Positions 44,578 to 54,177 of a stretch of 64,000 nucleotides of DNA are shown one piece after another (within the stretch, counting starts at the first letter, position 1; the number at the start of each line of letters is the position of its first letter). Source of the stretch: Eubacterium sp. 14-2. GTDB taxonomy: Bacteria; Bacillota; Clostridia; Lachnospirales; Lachnospiraceae. The notes below the pieces were generated by a model. That model saw only the letters and a program-made list of their open reading frames with translations, was not told where the DNA came from and searched no databases. A program made the translations under genes and the position numbers. Where the stretch lies: contig NZ_KE159568.1 of the NCBI RefSeq assembly GCF_000403845.2, positions 497,725 to 561,724 on the forward strand, given 5' to 3'.

Positions 44578-45552
44578 TTACTTGCTCATTGTAAACAGCA
44601 GTTCCTGATTTTTCTCCGAAAACAGATTTTCCCTGCGCAGCACAGTACAGGAAACCGTTCTGTTTCCGGCCCGCTGAAATTTATGCTCCAGGCTCTCGGC
44701 AAGTTCTGTCAGGCTCTGGTAACCCATTTGAAATCCGTCAGGCACAACCAGACACTGCAGAACATCCGTATCAAGATAATAAGCGGCTTCTGTGGAATTT
44801 CCAATACCATACACCAGCGCCCCGTGCAAATCATTTGAAGCCGCATATTTTCCTGCTGCCACCGCGCTTCTGTCATCCAGCGCAGCCACAAAGTCCACCT
44901 TCGAAAGAGATTTCAGAACATTTTCTCCCTCTTCTGCAAAAGAACCGGAAACAGACCAGCGCACTTTTACCCCTCTGGTTTCCAGCACTTCCCGCAGACC
45001 CTGCTCCCGGCTGAGGGCAGCCTGAGAACGGTCATCCTCGGAAAGAATTCCGCATACCTTTCCTTCTATATTTTTGCCGTAGTCTTTCCATAATTCTTCT
45101 GCCAGCCCTTTCCCGGTCTCATAATTGTCCGGCCCTGTCACAGGAAGGAGTGAACTTTCTTCCTCTCCGGATGCTGCGCATACCACCAGCATAACGGGAA
45201 TTTTTTTCTCCATCTTCCGTAACATTTCCTCTGTTTCCTGCCCTGGCGCCGGCTGCACAATCACAGCGTCCGCTCCATTTTCCATTTCAGACCTGATCAG
45301 TTCCTGTTCCTCTTCTGTGGTCAGATTCTCTCCCGTACTGACAATGGACAGTTCAATATTCTGGTCCTCCGCCGCCATCTTCAGCCCGTACTTAAAAGAA
45401 GCCCACTGGCTGCTGTCCGAATTCTGAATAACCACAGCAATTTTATAACGGCTTTCTCCGCTCTTTTCCAGAAACATCTGGATCACCAGTATAATCAGCA
45501 TTACTGCCAGTATGGATTCCATCAGAATAAAGATTTTCTTATTATCCTTCAT
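44578..45552 (-). CDS. Membrane-anchored periplasmic-binding-like sensor protein
   Basis: 324 residues: an N-terminal membrane anchor (IFILMESILAVMLIILVIQMF) and a Peripla_BP_4-type sugar-binding fold (YKIAVVIQNSDSSQWASFKYGL, AVIVQPAPGQ, FVAALDDRSAVAAGKYA). The ATG at 45552 overlaps the kinase stop. Likely a sensor partner of the kinase. Its ligand-binding residues differ from MglB, so the sugar is unknown. Confidence 0.82.
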   Translation of the reverse strand: MKDNKKIFILMESILAVMLIILVIQMFLEKSGESRYKIAVVIQNSDSSQWASFKYGLKMAAEDQNIELSIVSTGENLTTEEEQELIRSEMENGADAVIVQPAPGQETEEMLRKMEKKIPVMLVVCAASGEEESSLLPVTGPDNYETGKGLAEELWKDYGKNIEGKVCGILSEDDRSQAALSREQGLREVLETRGVKVRWSVSGSFAEEGENVLKSLSKVDFVAALDDRSAVAAGKYAASNDLHGALVYGIGNSTEAAYYLDTDVLQCLVVPDGFQMGYQSLTELAESLEHKFQRAGNRTVSCTVLRRENLFSEKNQELLFTMSK

Positions 45553-47392
45553 AAACTGCTTCCTCTTTGCCAGGCAGACATCCCTTTTCCAGGACTTTCC
45601 TGTTTTCCTCCGTATAGGGAACTGCCGGAATCCGGATGGAAACCTCTGTCCCCTCGTCCGGTTCACTGTTCACTGAAAGGCCATATTCCTTTCCAAACAG
45701 AATTCGGATACGGCTGTCCACGTTAATCAGGCCTACCCCTGACCCGTGCTGGGGCTTCCTGCTGCTGTCCGTAAGAATCAGACCGGCAGCCTCCTTTGTC
45801 ATCCCCATACCGTTATCTGTTACCGACAGTACCACAAATCCATCCACAAGCCTTCCGGTTATCTGAATCTCCCCGGCGTCTTCCATGCCGGCCATTCCAT
45901 AATTGATTGCGTTTTCCAGAACAGGCTGCAAAATCAGTTTTACCGTACAGAAGGAGTAAATGGCCGAATCTATGTCAAATTTCACCGAAAATCCATTTTT
46001 ATAGCGGATTTTCTGAATGTTCATATAACTTTTGGCATGCTGAAGTTCATCTTTTACCGTGATTATGGTACGTCCCCCGGAAAGACTGATGCGAAACAGC
46101 CTTGCCAGTTCCGAAATCATAAAAGCTGCCTCCTCATTCTTTTCATCCTCCACCATCCAGATAATGGAATCCAGCGTATTGTAGAGAAAATGAGGATTAA
46201 TCTGGCTCTGCAATGCATCCAGTTCACTTTTTCTGCGCTCATTCTGCTCCCGGACAATTTCTTTCATCAGCCTGTCAATCTGCTCATAGGACGTCTGAAT
46301 GGAGCATCCCAGGTGCCTGATTTCCCGGGAACCGCCGATATAAATCTCCGGTGTCTCTCCCGCTTCATATCCCACCACCGAATCATTCAGTTTCAGAATA
46401 GGGCTTGAAATCCTGACGGATACAATCCGGTTTACAAGCACCAGCATCATTGTCATAAACAACATAAAAATTCCGAAAAAGTACCGGAGATCAAACATCC
46501 CGGAGGTAAAAGAAGAATAGGGAATCACCCCCACCAGTTTCCATCCGGTATAACTGATGGTACTCACAATCACTTTCCGGTGTTCCCCTTCAAAATACTC
46601 GTCATAGACGCCATCCCTGTATCCGGCAGCCTTGACGCTGTTTTCACTTCCAATCCCATTGTTAATCTGAACCTGACGGGTATGGTAAATAAGTTCTCCG
46701 TTGCTGTCGCACAGATAAAAATACTGTCCGTTCCCGGATTCATTGATCTTCCTCATCATCCGTTCTATACTGGCATAATCCATATCCACCAGGAGCACTC
46801 CTGACCGGGATACCCCATTGTCTGTCAGTTCCACCACACGGCTTAAAGAAATCACCCAGTAATATCTGAAAGCCCCGTCATCAAAAAGATTCTGGATATG
46901 AGGAGTGGAAAAGTGCATGTTTTCCATTTCTCCCAAAGCCTTTTCGTACCATCCCTGCCTTGTAATATTGGGATCTTCTTTCTGTAAAACCACCGGTTCC
47001 GCCGCCACCAGGCTCCCGTATTCATTGTATACGGCCACGCTGTGCAGATTTTCCCGGTTTGCCGCATACAGCAGATTCATTCCCTGCTGGATTTCCTGAA
47101 GCTGTCTGGAAAAATCATTTTCCTTAATAACATTATAATAGATGGAATCCGATACCCTGCGCATACTGACCAGATAATCCTCCAGATTCTCTCCTGCCTG
47201 TCCCATCAGTTTCTGTGTGCCGGAAACAATTTCCTGACGTGCTGACGCGGAAAATCTGATATACATCACAACTCCCAGAATCAGCAGAATGGAAAAGGAT
47301 ACCACGGAAAACACTGCCATAATGGTAGACTGAATGCCCCACAGTTCCGGTTTTTTCGGATATATGAAATACTTATTTTTCACTCTCTGCAT
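45542..47392 (-). CDS. YesM-type sensor histidine kinase
   Basis: About 616 residues: an N-terminal membrane helix, an extracellular dCache-like domain (about 50-300), second helix, HAMP, then the His_kinase family motif NPHFLYNTLDSIIWMV with phospho-acceptor His and HATPase motifs VLENAINYGMA, VTDNGMGM, GSGVGLINVDSRI. The start overlaps the regulator gene by 20 bp. It pairs with the YesN-type regulator to control sugar uptake. Confidence 0.9.
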   Translation of the reverse strand: MQRVKNKYFIYPKKPELWGIQSTIMAVFSVVSFSILLILGVVMYIRFSASARQEIVSGTQKLMGQAGENLEDYLVSMRRVSDSIYYNVIKENDFSRQLQEIQQGMNLLYAANRENLHSVAVYNEYGSLVAAEPVVLQKEDPNITRQGWYEKALGEMENMHFSTPHIQNLFDDGAFRYYWVISLSRVVELTDNGVSRSGVLLVDMDYASIERMMRKINESGNGQYFYLCDSNGELIYHTRQVQINNGIGSENSVKAAGYRDGVYDEYFEGEHRKVIVSTISYTGWKLVGVIPYSSFTSGMFDLRYFFGIFMLFMTMMLVLVNRIVSVRISSPILKLNDSVVGYEAGETPEIYIGGSREIRHLGCSIQTSYEQIDRLMKEIVREQNERRKSELDALQSQINPHFLYNTLDSIIWMVEDEKNEEAAFMISELARLFRISLSGGRTIITVKDELQHAKSYMNIQKIRYKNGFSVKFDIDSAIYSFCTVKLILQPVLENAINYGMAGMEDAGEIQITGRLVDGFVVLSVTDNGMGMTKEAAGLILTDSSRKPQHGSGVGLINVDSRIRILFGKEYGLSVNSEPDEGTEVSIRIPAVPYTEENRKVLEKGCLPGKEEAVYEG

Positions 47393-48977
47393 GCTCCGTT
47401 CTGTATTTTGACGGGGACGTCCCAAACCGTTTTTTAAACACATAGCTGAAATAATTCGGGTCAGAATATCCCACCTGGCTGGCTATCATATAGCTTTTCT
47501 CATTGGTTTCAATCAGAAGGCGCGCCGCACGGTCCAGCCGGTAATCTGTCAGATACCCCACAAATGAGCTTCCGGTCTCCTTCTTAAACACTGTGGAAAA
47601 GTAAGAATTAGACACACCCAGAGAGGCACAGATATCGTCCAGCGACAGTTTTTCGTCTGCATAATGATTCTGTACATATTCCATGGCTCTGCTGACCAGG
47701 GACTCGGTTGAGCTGCTCCGCACACGAATGAGCTGTTCCCGGAAAGAAAGGCTCACTTTCAGCAGCCAGTTTTTCAGGGCATCCGGCTCCGTATCCAGCA
47801 GGCTCCCGTACAGCCGGCCCATATCCTCTGTATTCTCTCCCATTGTAATACCATTATTCGCAGAAAACCGCAGAAGCATACTCAGCAGTTCCATCCGGTC
47901 CATATACTGCTGCTGTAAGGATTTATCTGTAAATGAAGTGTGAAGGAAATACCGGTTTACTGCTTCGGTAATCTCTTCTTCCGAGCCTACCCTTATCATC
48001 CGGAACAGATCCGACAGTTCCGACTCATTGGAAGAAACAGACCTGTCCATTTTCTGAGGGACAATCTCTCTGATATTGATGGCCCTGGAGGCGCCATATA
48101 CTGCCCGGTAGGAAACTGCTTCTCTGGCACTGCTGTAAGACCGGGGCAAATCCAGAATATTTCCGCAAATCTGCCCGATTCCCACAGTGACAACCGCTCC
48201 CAGCATCCGCCTGGCATATCGGCAGAACCTGTCGCATTCGTCTGTCAGTTCCCAGACCTCATTTTCATCTCCCAGCTGCAGAATCAGCACCGTATTCCCC
48301 AGGTAGGCAAAACTTTTCGCCTGCCATTTCTTTCCCAGCCGCTCTTTTGCATGTTCCCGGACGGAAGCAGCCAGCAGCTGCGGATCTATGGGCCCGGCCT
48401 CCTGACTGGAGGAAGTATGAATAACCAGGCAGCTGAAAAAGGGGCCCGGAAAAGACAGCTGACATTCTGAAAGATATCTGGAAATTTCATCTTCATGAAC
48501 CCTTCCTTCAATCAGCCCGGAATAAAAATCCGCTCGCAAAAGAGGCAGGGACTCCAGGTAATACTTTTCAAGGGTTTCCACGCTGCGCTTCTCACTGATT
48601 TCCTGGTCCAGCTTGATTTTCAGCCTGGAAAACACAGATTTCAGCTCCGCAGAATTCATGGGCTTTAAAATATACTCTTCCACCTCCAGATGGATGGCTT
48701 CTTTCGCATATTCAAATTCGTCAAAACCTGTAAACAGCAGAATCTTAGTGGCCGGAAATTCCGTTTTTACACGATGCGCCAGTTCCATACCGTCCATATA
48801 AGGCATTTTGATATCGGTCACCAGTACATCCGGCTGAAATTCTTCCATCAGCTCCAGAGCCTTTACACCGTTGCCTGCTGAGCCAATCACGGAAAACCCC
48901 AGTTCCTCCCAGTTGATTTTACGCATTATTACCTGTATTACCTCTTCTTCATCGTCCACTAAAAGCACTGTATACAT
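47373..48977 (-). CDS. YesN-type response regulator with AraC DNA-binding domain
   Basis: 534 residues: receiver (YTVLLVDDEEEVIQV, Asp in VLVTDIKMPYMDG, Lys in YILKPMN), a long middle region, and two AraC helix-turn-helix motifs (LSLDDICASLGVSNSYFSTVFKKETG; SYMIASQVGYSDPNYFSYVFKKRFG). Divergent in function from the mgl operon just upstream but on the same strand; the likely target is the mgl promoter. Confidence 0.92.
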   Translation of the reverse strand: MYTVLLVDDEEEVIQVIMRKINWEELGFSVIGSAGNGVKALELMEEFQPDVLVTDIKMPYMDGMELAHRVKTEFPATKILLFTGFDEFEYAKEAIHLEVEEYILKPMNSAELKSVFSRLKIKLDQEISEKRSVETLEKYYLESLPLLRADFYSGLIEGRVHEDEISRYLSECQLSFPGPFFSCLVIHTSSSQEAGPIDPQLLAASVREHAKERLGKKWQAKSFAYLGNTVLILQLGDENEVWELTDECDRFCRYARRMLGAVVTVGIGQICGNILDLPRSYSSAREAVSYRAVYGASRAINIREIVPQKMDRSVSSNESELSDLFRMIRVGSEEEITEAVNRYFLHTSFTDKSLQQQYMDRMELLSMLLRFSANNGITMGENTEDMGRLYGSLLDTEPDALKNWLLKVSLSFREQLIRVRSSSTESLVSRAMEYVQNHYADEKLSLDDICASLGVSNSYFSTVFKKETGSSFVGYLTDYRLDRAARLLIETNEKSYMIASQVGYSDPNYFSYVFKKRFGTSPSKYRTEHAESEK

Positions 48978-49149
48978 ATTTTACCTTCCCTCAAATCCTG
49001 CTTTCTGTTTTTTCCTATTATAGCAAAAGGGCCGGGAAAAGTAAATGTCGCTCTATTATCAGAAGATGGTGTTTCCTGTAGCAGAACAAAGCGGAGAGGT
49101 CCACATCAGCTCCCTGAATCCCTCATTCATGAGGGACCTGGACGGTTTG

Positions 49150-49271
49150 CTGCGCCGAGTGCAGTCGCTTTAGCGACTAATACCTGTTGCACGAGTGCGC
49201 ATATTACTTTTATCTTATAGGAAGACACTTTCATGCTTTAGCGTGGCAAGGTCTTTCCTATAAGATAAAAA
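49150..49271. repeat. Complex palindromic repeat, copy B
   Basis: Carries the GTCGCTTTAGCGAC palindrome, a GTGCGCATATTA segment and a long stem (CTTTTATCTTATAGGAA near 49207, TTCCTATAAGATAAAA at 49255-49270). Same architecture as 36584-36740 inside the NRPS element. The remainder of 48978-49356 has no gene. Confidence 0.7.
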
Positions 49272-49301
49272 ACAGGCCCGCCATCCGGCGAGCCTGTTTT
49301 A
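49268..49301 (-). terminator. Terminator of the mgl operon
   Basis: AAAACAGGC and GCCTGTTTT pair around a GC-rich loop, 56 bp after the mglC stop, with an A/T tract on each side. Confidence 0.7.
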
Positions 49302-49356
49302 TCCCATATATCTGCAGAATACAGTCTGAAGACATTTGATGTCACTCCATACGGAA

Positions 49357-51003
49357 TTATTTTTTCTGTACATATTTCAGACAGTCAAGGGTTACCGCCG
49401 AAATAATGATGATACCTTCAAATACGAACTGAAGGTTTGTGTCAATTCCGAGGATGGTAAGAGAATAGGTAAGGGCTGTAAAAATCAGCACACCTACTAC
49501 CACGCCGGAAATCTTTCCGATACCACCAGTAAAGGAAACGCCGCCCACTACGCAGGCTGCAATTGCGTCCATATCCCAGCCCTGTCCATAAGCTGCGGAA
49601 CCGGAACCAACCATTCTGGCACATTCCAGCCAGGAACCGAAACCGTACAGTACGCCTGCCAGCATAAACGCACCCATGGTTACCTTAAATACGGAGATAC
49701 CGGAAACAGATGCAGCTTCCGGGTTTCCGCCTACTGCGTACAGGTTCTTGCCGAATGTGGTTTTATTCCAGATAAACCAGATGATTGCAATGGCTGCAAC
49801 CGCCCAGAGGATAATGGTGGGGAATCCATTGACTTTCGGAATAATCATATTCGGAATTACCGGCTCAATGGCTCCGAAGGATACACCTTTGGTTGCATAG
49901 GTGATGATACCGAAAATCATCAGCATGTTTGCCATGGTTGAAATAAAGGGGTGCATCTTGAATTTTGCGGTAAAGAAACCGGCCAGCGAAGTAAAGCAGG
50001 TACACAGGAAAATACATGCCACCAATGCAAAAATAACACGTACAATAACAGGAAGCCCTGTAAAGTCAAATATATGGCCGAACACTCCTCCGGTATTGAT
50101 TCCCTGGTGCATAATAATAGTGGCTGTGGTCATACCCATACCAACCATACGCCCGATGGAAAGATCCGTACCGGTAAGTAAAATCAGTCCTGCAACGCCA
50201 AGAGCAAGGAACATACGGGGTGAAGCCTGCTGCAGAATATTTAATACGTTATTATAAGTAAGGAGCGGGGTATTCTTCACAATAGGAGTAATCACACACA
50301 ATGCCACGAAAATCAGGACAATGACAATATACAGTCCGTTCCGCAGGAAAAAAGACCTGCGGTTAAAGGTATATTTGTAATTCTCCCACTTCTGAGTCCT
50401 TGCTTCCATAAATGTAAATTTGGACATGCGCAGCATATCAATCAGATGATATCTGTGGGCAAAAGCTGCATGTTTTCTGTCTTTAATCTGCTGAAGGTCT
50501 TTTTCCAGTTCCATTTTGGCAGCAAACAGACGATTTTTATGCACATACTTTTCATCTTTGATTTCATTGTGGTCGGAAAGTTTTGCCAGGGCTTCTTTAT
50601 GCTCTTTTTCCAGCCGTTCCACTTCCCTGGTGTATTTCGCTTTTGCTTCTGCTCTTTCTCTCTCGCAGCTTTCCTTCACCGGCTGATAATATTCTTTATC
50701 ATAATTTGCTTTCAGGAATTCTTCTGCCTGAGCGATTAATTTTGCAATCTGGTCTTTGTTTTTTGCTTCAACTGCTCTTGCCTGCTCCAGTTCTGCCTGG
50801 TATCTGGCAATTGCGGCATCCTTTTCTGCCTTTGTATAAATGCGGTCTCTCTTCACACTGTCAATTTCATTCTGGACAGAGATAACCTTATTTGTGCCTT
50901 CTGCTCTTAAGCTGTCAATTTCTTTCTGAATTGCACCGACACGATCATCAATTGGCTTACGCAGCTTCATTTCCTGCTCAGCCGTAAGAATTTTATTATC
51001 CAT
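49357..51003 (-). CDS. mglC: Galactoside ABC transporter permease with N-terminal coiled-coil extension
   Basis: 548 residues. The last 330 are a typical MglC/RbsC permease (TGTDLSIGRMVGMGMTTATI, FISTMANMLMIFGIITYA, GGNPEAASVSGISV, VVGGVSFTGGIGKISGVV). The first 210 are a highly charged helical region (VISVQNEIDSVKRDRIYTKAEK, KAKYTREVERLEKEHKEAL) absent from ordinary MglC (about 335 residues). Ribosome site GGAGG before ATG 51003. Third gene of the operon, 15 bp after mglA. Confidence 0.93.
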   Translation of the reverse strand: MDNKILTAEQEMKLRKPIDDRVGAIQKEIDSLRAEGTNKVISVQNEIDSVKRDRIYTKAEKDAAIARYQAELEQARAVEAKNKDQIAKLIAQAEEFLKANYDKEYYQPVKESCERERAEAKAKYTREVERLEKEHKEALAKLSDHNEIKDEKYVHKNRLFAAKMELEKDLQQIKDRKHAAFAHRYHLIDMLRMSKFTFMEARTQKWENYKYTFNRRSFFLRNGLYIVIVLIFVALCVITPIVKNTPLLTYNNVLNILQQASPRMFLALGVAGLILLTGTDLSIGRMVGMGMTTATIIMHQGINTGGVFGHIFDFTGLPVIVRVIFALVACIFLCTCFTSLAGFFTAKFKMHPFISTMANMLMIFGIITYATKGVSFGAIEPVIPNMIIPKVNGFPTIILWAVAAIAIIWFIWNKTTFGKNLYAVGGNPEAASVSGISVFKVTMGAFMLAGVLYGFGSWLECARMVGSGSAAYGQGWDMDAIAACVVGGVSFTGGIGKISGVVVGVLIFTALTYSLTILGIDTNLQFVFEGIIIISAVTLDCLKYVQKK

Positions 51004-51018
51004 ATTCTTCTTTCCTCC

Positions 51019-52527
51019 CTACAGATATTTGGCGCTGAGCCTTAAGAGCTCTTCCTGATTCGTCTCTTTCGTATTTACAATTCCGGAAAGATGTCCGTTT
51101 GACATCACGCCGATACGATTGGTAATTCCCAGAATTTCCGGCATCTCAGAGGAAACCACAATAATGGTCTTACCCTGTTTCGCCATATTGATAATCAGTT
51201 CATAAATCTCATATTTCGCGCCTACATCAATTCCTCTTGTGGGTTCGTCCATCATAAAAATCTGCGGGCCGCGCTCCAGCCATTTTCCGAAAATTACTTT
51301 CTGCTGATTTCCACCGGAAAGATTTGCAATCATGTCCTCCGGACCCATGCATTTCGTATGCATAACTTTAATCTCATTTGCAGTGGCCTTTGACATCTTC
51401 TGATTGTCGAGAGCAATACCGGATTTGTACTCAGAGAGATTTGCAATAGTGGTATTAAAGATAAGGTTGCCTTTTATAAACAGCCCGTTAGCTTTCCGCT
51501 CTTCCGTAATCAGAGCAAATCCATGCTCCATGGCTTCCAGTGCGCTGTTAAAATTCATCAGGCGGTTTTTAAAATACACACGACCGGCCGCTCTGGTACG
51601 AATTCCGAAAATCGTCTCCAGAAGTTCCGTACGTCCGGCTCCCACCAGACCATACAGTCCAAAGATTTCTCCTTCCTTCACATCAAAGGTAATATCCTGC
51701 AGGTGAGGCTCAAATTTGGTGGACAGGTTCTGAATGGATAAAATCACATCCTTCGGCGTATTGTCCACCGGAGGGAAGCGGTTCTCAAGAGAACGTCCAA
51801 CCATTGCCGCAATCAGTTCATTCATATCCGTGTCTTTTGCAGCCTTTGTCATAACCAGGTTACCGTCACGGAGCACGGATATTTCATCACAGATTTCAAA
51901 AATCTCATCCATTTTATGAGAAATATAAATCAGCGAGATTCCCTGGGATTTTAACATCCGCATCATTTCAAAAAGTTTATCGACTTCCTGTACTGTCAGG
52001 GATGAGGTAGGCTCATCCAGTACAATAACTTTAGAATTATAGGAAATTGCTTTTGCAATTTCACACATCTGTCTCTGTGATACCGACATGTTCCGCATGG
52101 GCTGTGTAAGGTTTACTGTCATCCCCAGTTTTCGAAACAGCTCGGAGGCCTCTTTTTTCATTCTGCCTTCATCTACAATTCCCATGGAATTCACGGGATA
52201 TCGTCCAAGGAACAGGTTATCAATGACATTTCTCTCCAGACACTGGTTCAGTTCCTGGTGCACCATTGCAATTCCGTTCTCCAGTGCATCTTTCGGTCCT
52301 GAGAAACTTACTTCCCTGCCGTCAAGAAAAACATTGCCCTCGTCCTTCTGATACGTTCCGAACAGGCATTTCATCATTGTTGACTTTCCCGCACCGTTTT
52401 CACCCATAAGCCCCATAACCGTGCCGCGCTTAATATCCAGATTAATGTGATCCAGTACACGGTTCCGGCCAAAAGACTTGCTCATGCCCCGTATCGATAA
52501 GACGGTATTATCTTTCTTATCTGCCAT
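51019..52527 (-). CDS. mglA: Galactoside ABC transporter ATP-binding protein
   Basis: 502 residues with two ABC domains as in MglA/RbsA: first Walker A GENGAGKSTMMK, signature VSQRQMCEIAKA, Walker B VIVLDEPTSSL; second domain with signature LSGGNQQKVIFGKW and Walker B IFMMDEPTRGID, its Walker A degenerate (GLVGAGRTELLE). The ATG at 52527 follows AGGAG; the open frame starts further upstream at 52554 without a good site. Confidence 0.93.
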   Translation of the reverse strand: MADKKDNTVLSIRGMSKSFGRNRVLDHINLDIKRGTVMGLMGENGAGKSTMMKCLFGTYQKDEGNVFLDGREVSFSGPKDALENGIAMVHQELNQCLERNVIDNLFLGRYPVNSMGIVDEGRMKKEASELFRKLGMTVNLTQPMRNMSVSQRQMCEIAKAISYNSKVIVLDEPTSSLTVQEVDKLFEMMRMLKSQGISLIYISHKMDEIFEICDEISVLRDGNLVMTKAAKDTDMNELIAAMVGRSLENRFPPVDNTPKDVILSIQNLSTKFEPHLQDITFDVKEGEIFGLYGLVGAGRTELLETIFGIRTRAAGRVYFKNRLMNFNSALEAMEHGFALITEERKANGLFIKGNLIFNTTIANLSEYKSGIALDNQKMSKATANEIKVMHTKCMGPEDMIANLSGGNQQKVIFGKWLERGPQIFMMDEPTRGIDVGAKYEIYELIINMAKQGKTIIVVSSEMPEILGITNRIGVMSNGHLSGIVNTKETNQEELLRLSAKYL

Positions 52528-52636
52528 TTTCGTTACTCCTGTATGCATAATCAATAGTTACCAATATTTAATTTCCGATATAAAAAGCTGCCAGAAAGAA
52601 GTCCTTCCTGGCAGCCCGGCTTTGCATAATAGCAGC

Positions 52637-53977
52637 TTACTGGCTAAGCAAAGATGTATAGGAAGCTGCATTATCCGTTTTAACCATGTTGATGGCAAAT
52701 GCATCATACTGGCCTGGATTTCCAAGACGGTTTGTAATGTTGGACTCTGTCTGTCCGTCACCGCCGATGTACTCAACTTCAAGGTTCAGAATATCATCAT
52801 AGTTCTGAAGCAAAGGCTGATAAGTAGAACTTAAGAAATTGTCAGAAGCATTGTAGATATTCAGCCATACTTTCTTTGTTGCATGGGAGCCTTCGTCAAG
52901 CTGTTTTGATACCGGCTCATAAATCTTTGTAGAATCTGTGAAATCCTGATAGTTATCAGCAGTAACTGCTACGTTCAGTGCGTAGTAAGAACGCTCTTCT
53001 TCTCTGTATACATAAACATCGTCTGTCAGGACATTACCTGCTTCGTCAGCAGTTCCGATTCCTGTGTCAATGTCAACTCCGTCCAGAGCATTACGAAGAA
53101 CTCTCAGAGTCAGATAAGCCTGTACGTCTGCATGCTGGCTGATGGTTCCGCCATATCCTTCTGCAATAGCTGCAACTGCGTCGCTGTTTGCGTCATAACC
53201 GAATGTAGGAACTTTGTTATCTTTTGACCATGCATTGAACATGGACATTCCCATACCGTCATTATTGGAAACTACAACGTCAATCTGCTCACCAAAAGAA
53301 GAAGACCATGTACCGATTGCATTTCCTGCTGTAGCTGCATCCCATGTAGCACCTGCAGAGTTTTTCATTTCCTGAGAAGCAAGTTCGCGGACTACATATT
53401 TCTTGCCGCCAACTTCAATTTCACCATCCTGAACCATGGTTGCTGTTCCGTCTGTATTGGTACCTGCCGGATCACTGTTGATATTTCCGTCTTTTTCCAC
53501 TGCGGTTCCAAGAGCTTTACGAACACCTCTGGTACGAGCGATGGAATCGTTGTGTCCGATATCGCCGATTGCCAGAACGTAGCCGATGGTACCGTCACCG
53601 TTGCGGTCAATTTCATCAATATGAGCTTCAATATATTCTTTTACCATGGTTCCCTGCAGTTCGGCACCCTGGTTTGCATCAAAACCAACATAATATGTAT
53701 TGGCATTGAAATTCAGAGCTGCCGTATCCAGTTCTCCTGTGGAGCTGTTAGAGGGCTGACGGTTGAACCATACCAGAGGTTTGTCTTTATTTGCAGTATC
53801 ACCTGTGGAACCGGTATCTTCGGAATCTGTATCAGCGTCTTTGTCTGTAGCGGGCTCCTGAGTTTCCTCTTTCTTATCTGTATCTGCCGAAGCGTTGCCG
53901 CCGCCATTGTTGCCGCACGCTGCAAGGGAGAGTCCCAGTGCCAGTGCCAGAGTTACCGAAACAAATTTCTTTTTCAT
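52637..53977 (-). CDS. mglB: Circularly permuted galactose-binding lipoprotein
   Basis: 446 residues with lipobox LSLAAC and an acidic Thr/Asp linker. The domain starts at PLVWFNRQPSN, which corresponds to residues about 85-95 of canonical MglB. It proceeds in order (NTYYVGFDANQG, Ca-loop DRNGDGTIGY, GDIGHNDSIARTRG, VVVSNNDGMGMSMF, FGYDANSDA). The segment that is N-terminal in other MglBs (VWLNIYNASDNFLSS to FAINMVKTDN) comes last, at residues 368-446. All usual sugar-contact positions are present. First gene of the mgl operon. The paralogue at 43480 has the normal order. Confidence 0.9.
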   Translation of the reverse strand: MKKKFVSVTLALALGLSLAACGNNGGGNASADTDKKEETQEPATDKDADTDSEDTGSTGDTANKDKPLVWFNRQPSNSSTGELDTAALNFNANTYYVGFDANQGAELQGTMVKEYIEAHIDEIDRNGDGTIGYVLAIGDIGHNDSIARTRGVRKALGTAVEKDGNINSDPAGTNTDGTATMVQDGEIEVGGKKYVVRELASQEMKNSAGATWDAATAGNAIGTWSSSFGEQIDVVVSNNDGMGMSMFNAWSKDNKVPTFGYDANSDAVAAIAEGYGGTISQHADVQAYLTLRVLRNALDGVDIDTGIGTADEAGNVLTDDVYVYREEERSYYALNVAVTADNYQDFTDSTKIYEPVSKQLDEGSHATKKVWLNIYNASDNFLSSTYQPLLQNYDDILNLEVEYIGGDGQTESNITNRLGNPGQYDAFAINMVKTDNAASYTSLLSQ

Positions 53978-54177
53978 AATGAATATCTCCTTTCCTCCTG
54001 CGCTGTCCGCGCCTTGTTGATAGTGACAGTATAGACCATGCGTAAAGAAGAAAACATAGAATATTTTTCACTTGTCATTGAAATTTATATGATACTGTTT
54101 TCGTCATATATAACAATATTTGCCATATTATGCATTTTTTTACAGCAGAGACAACAAAGGCCTCTGTATCCTCTTTC

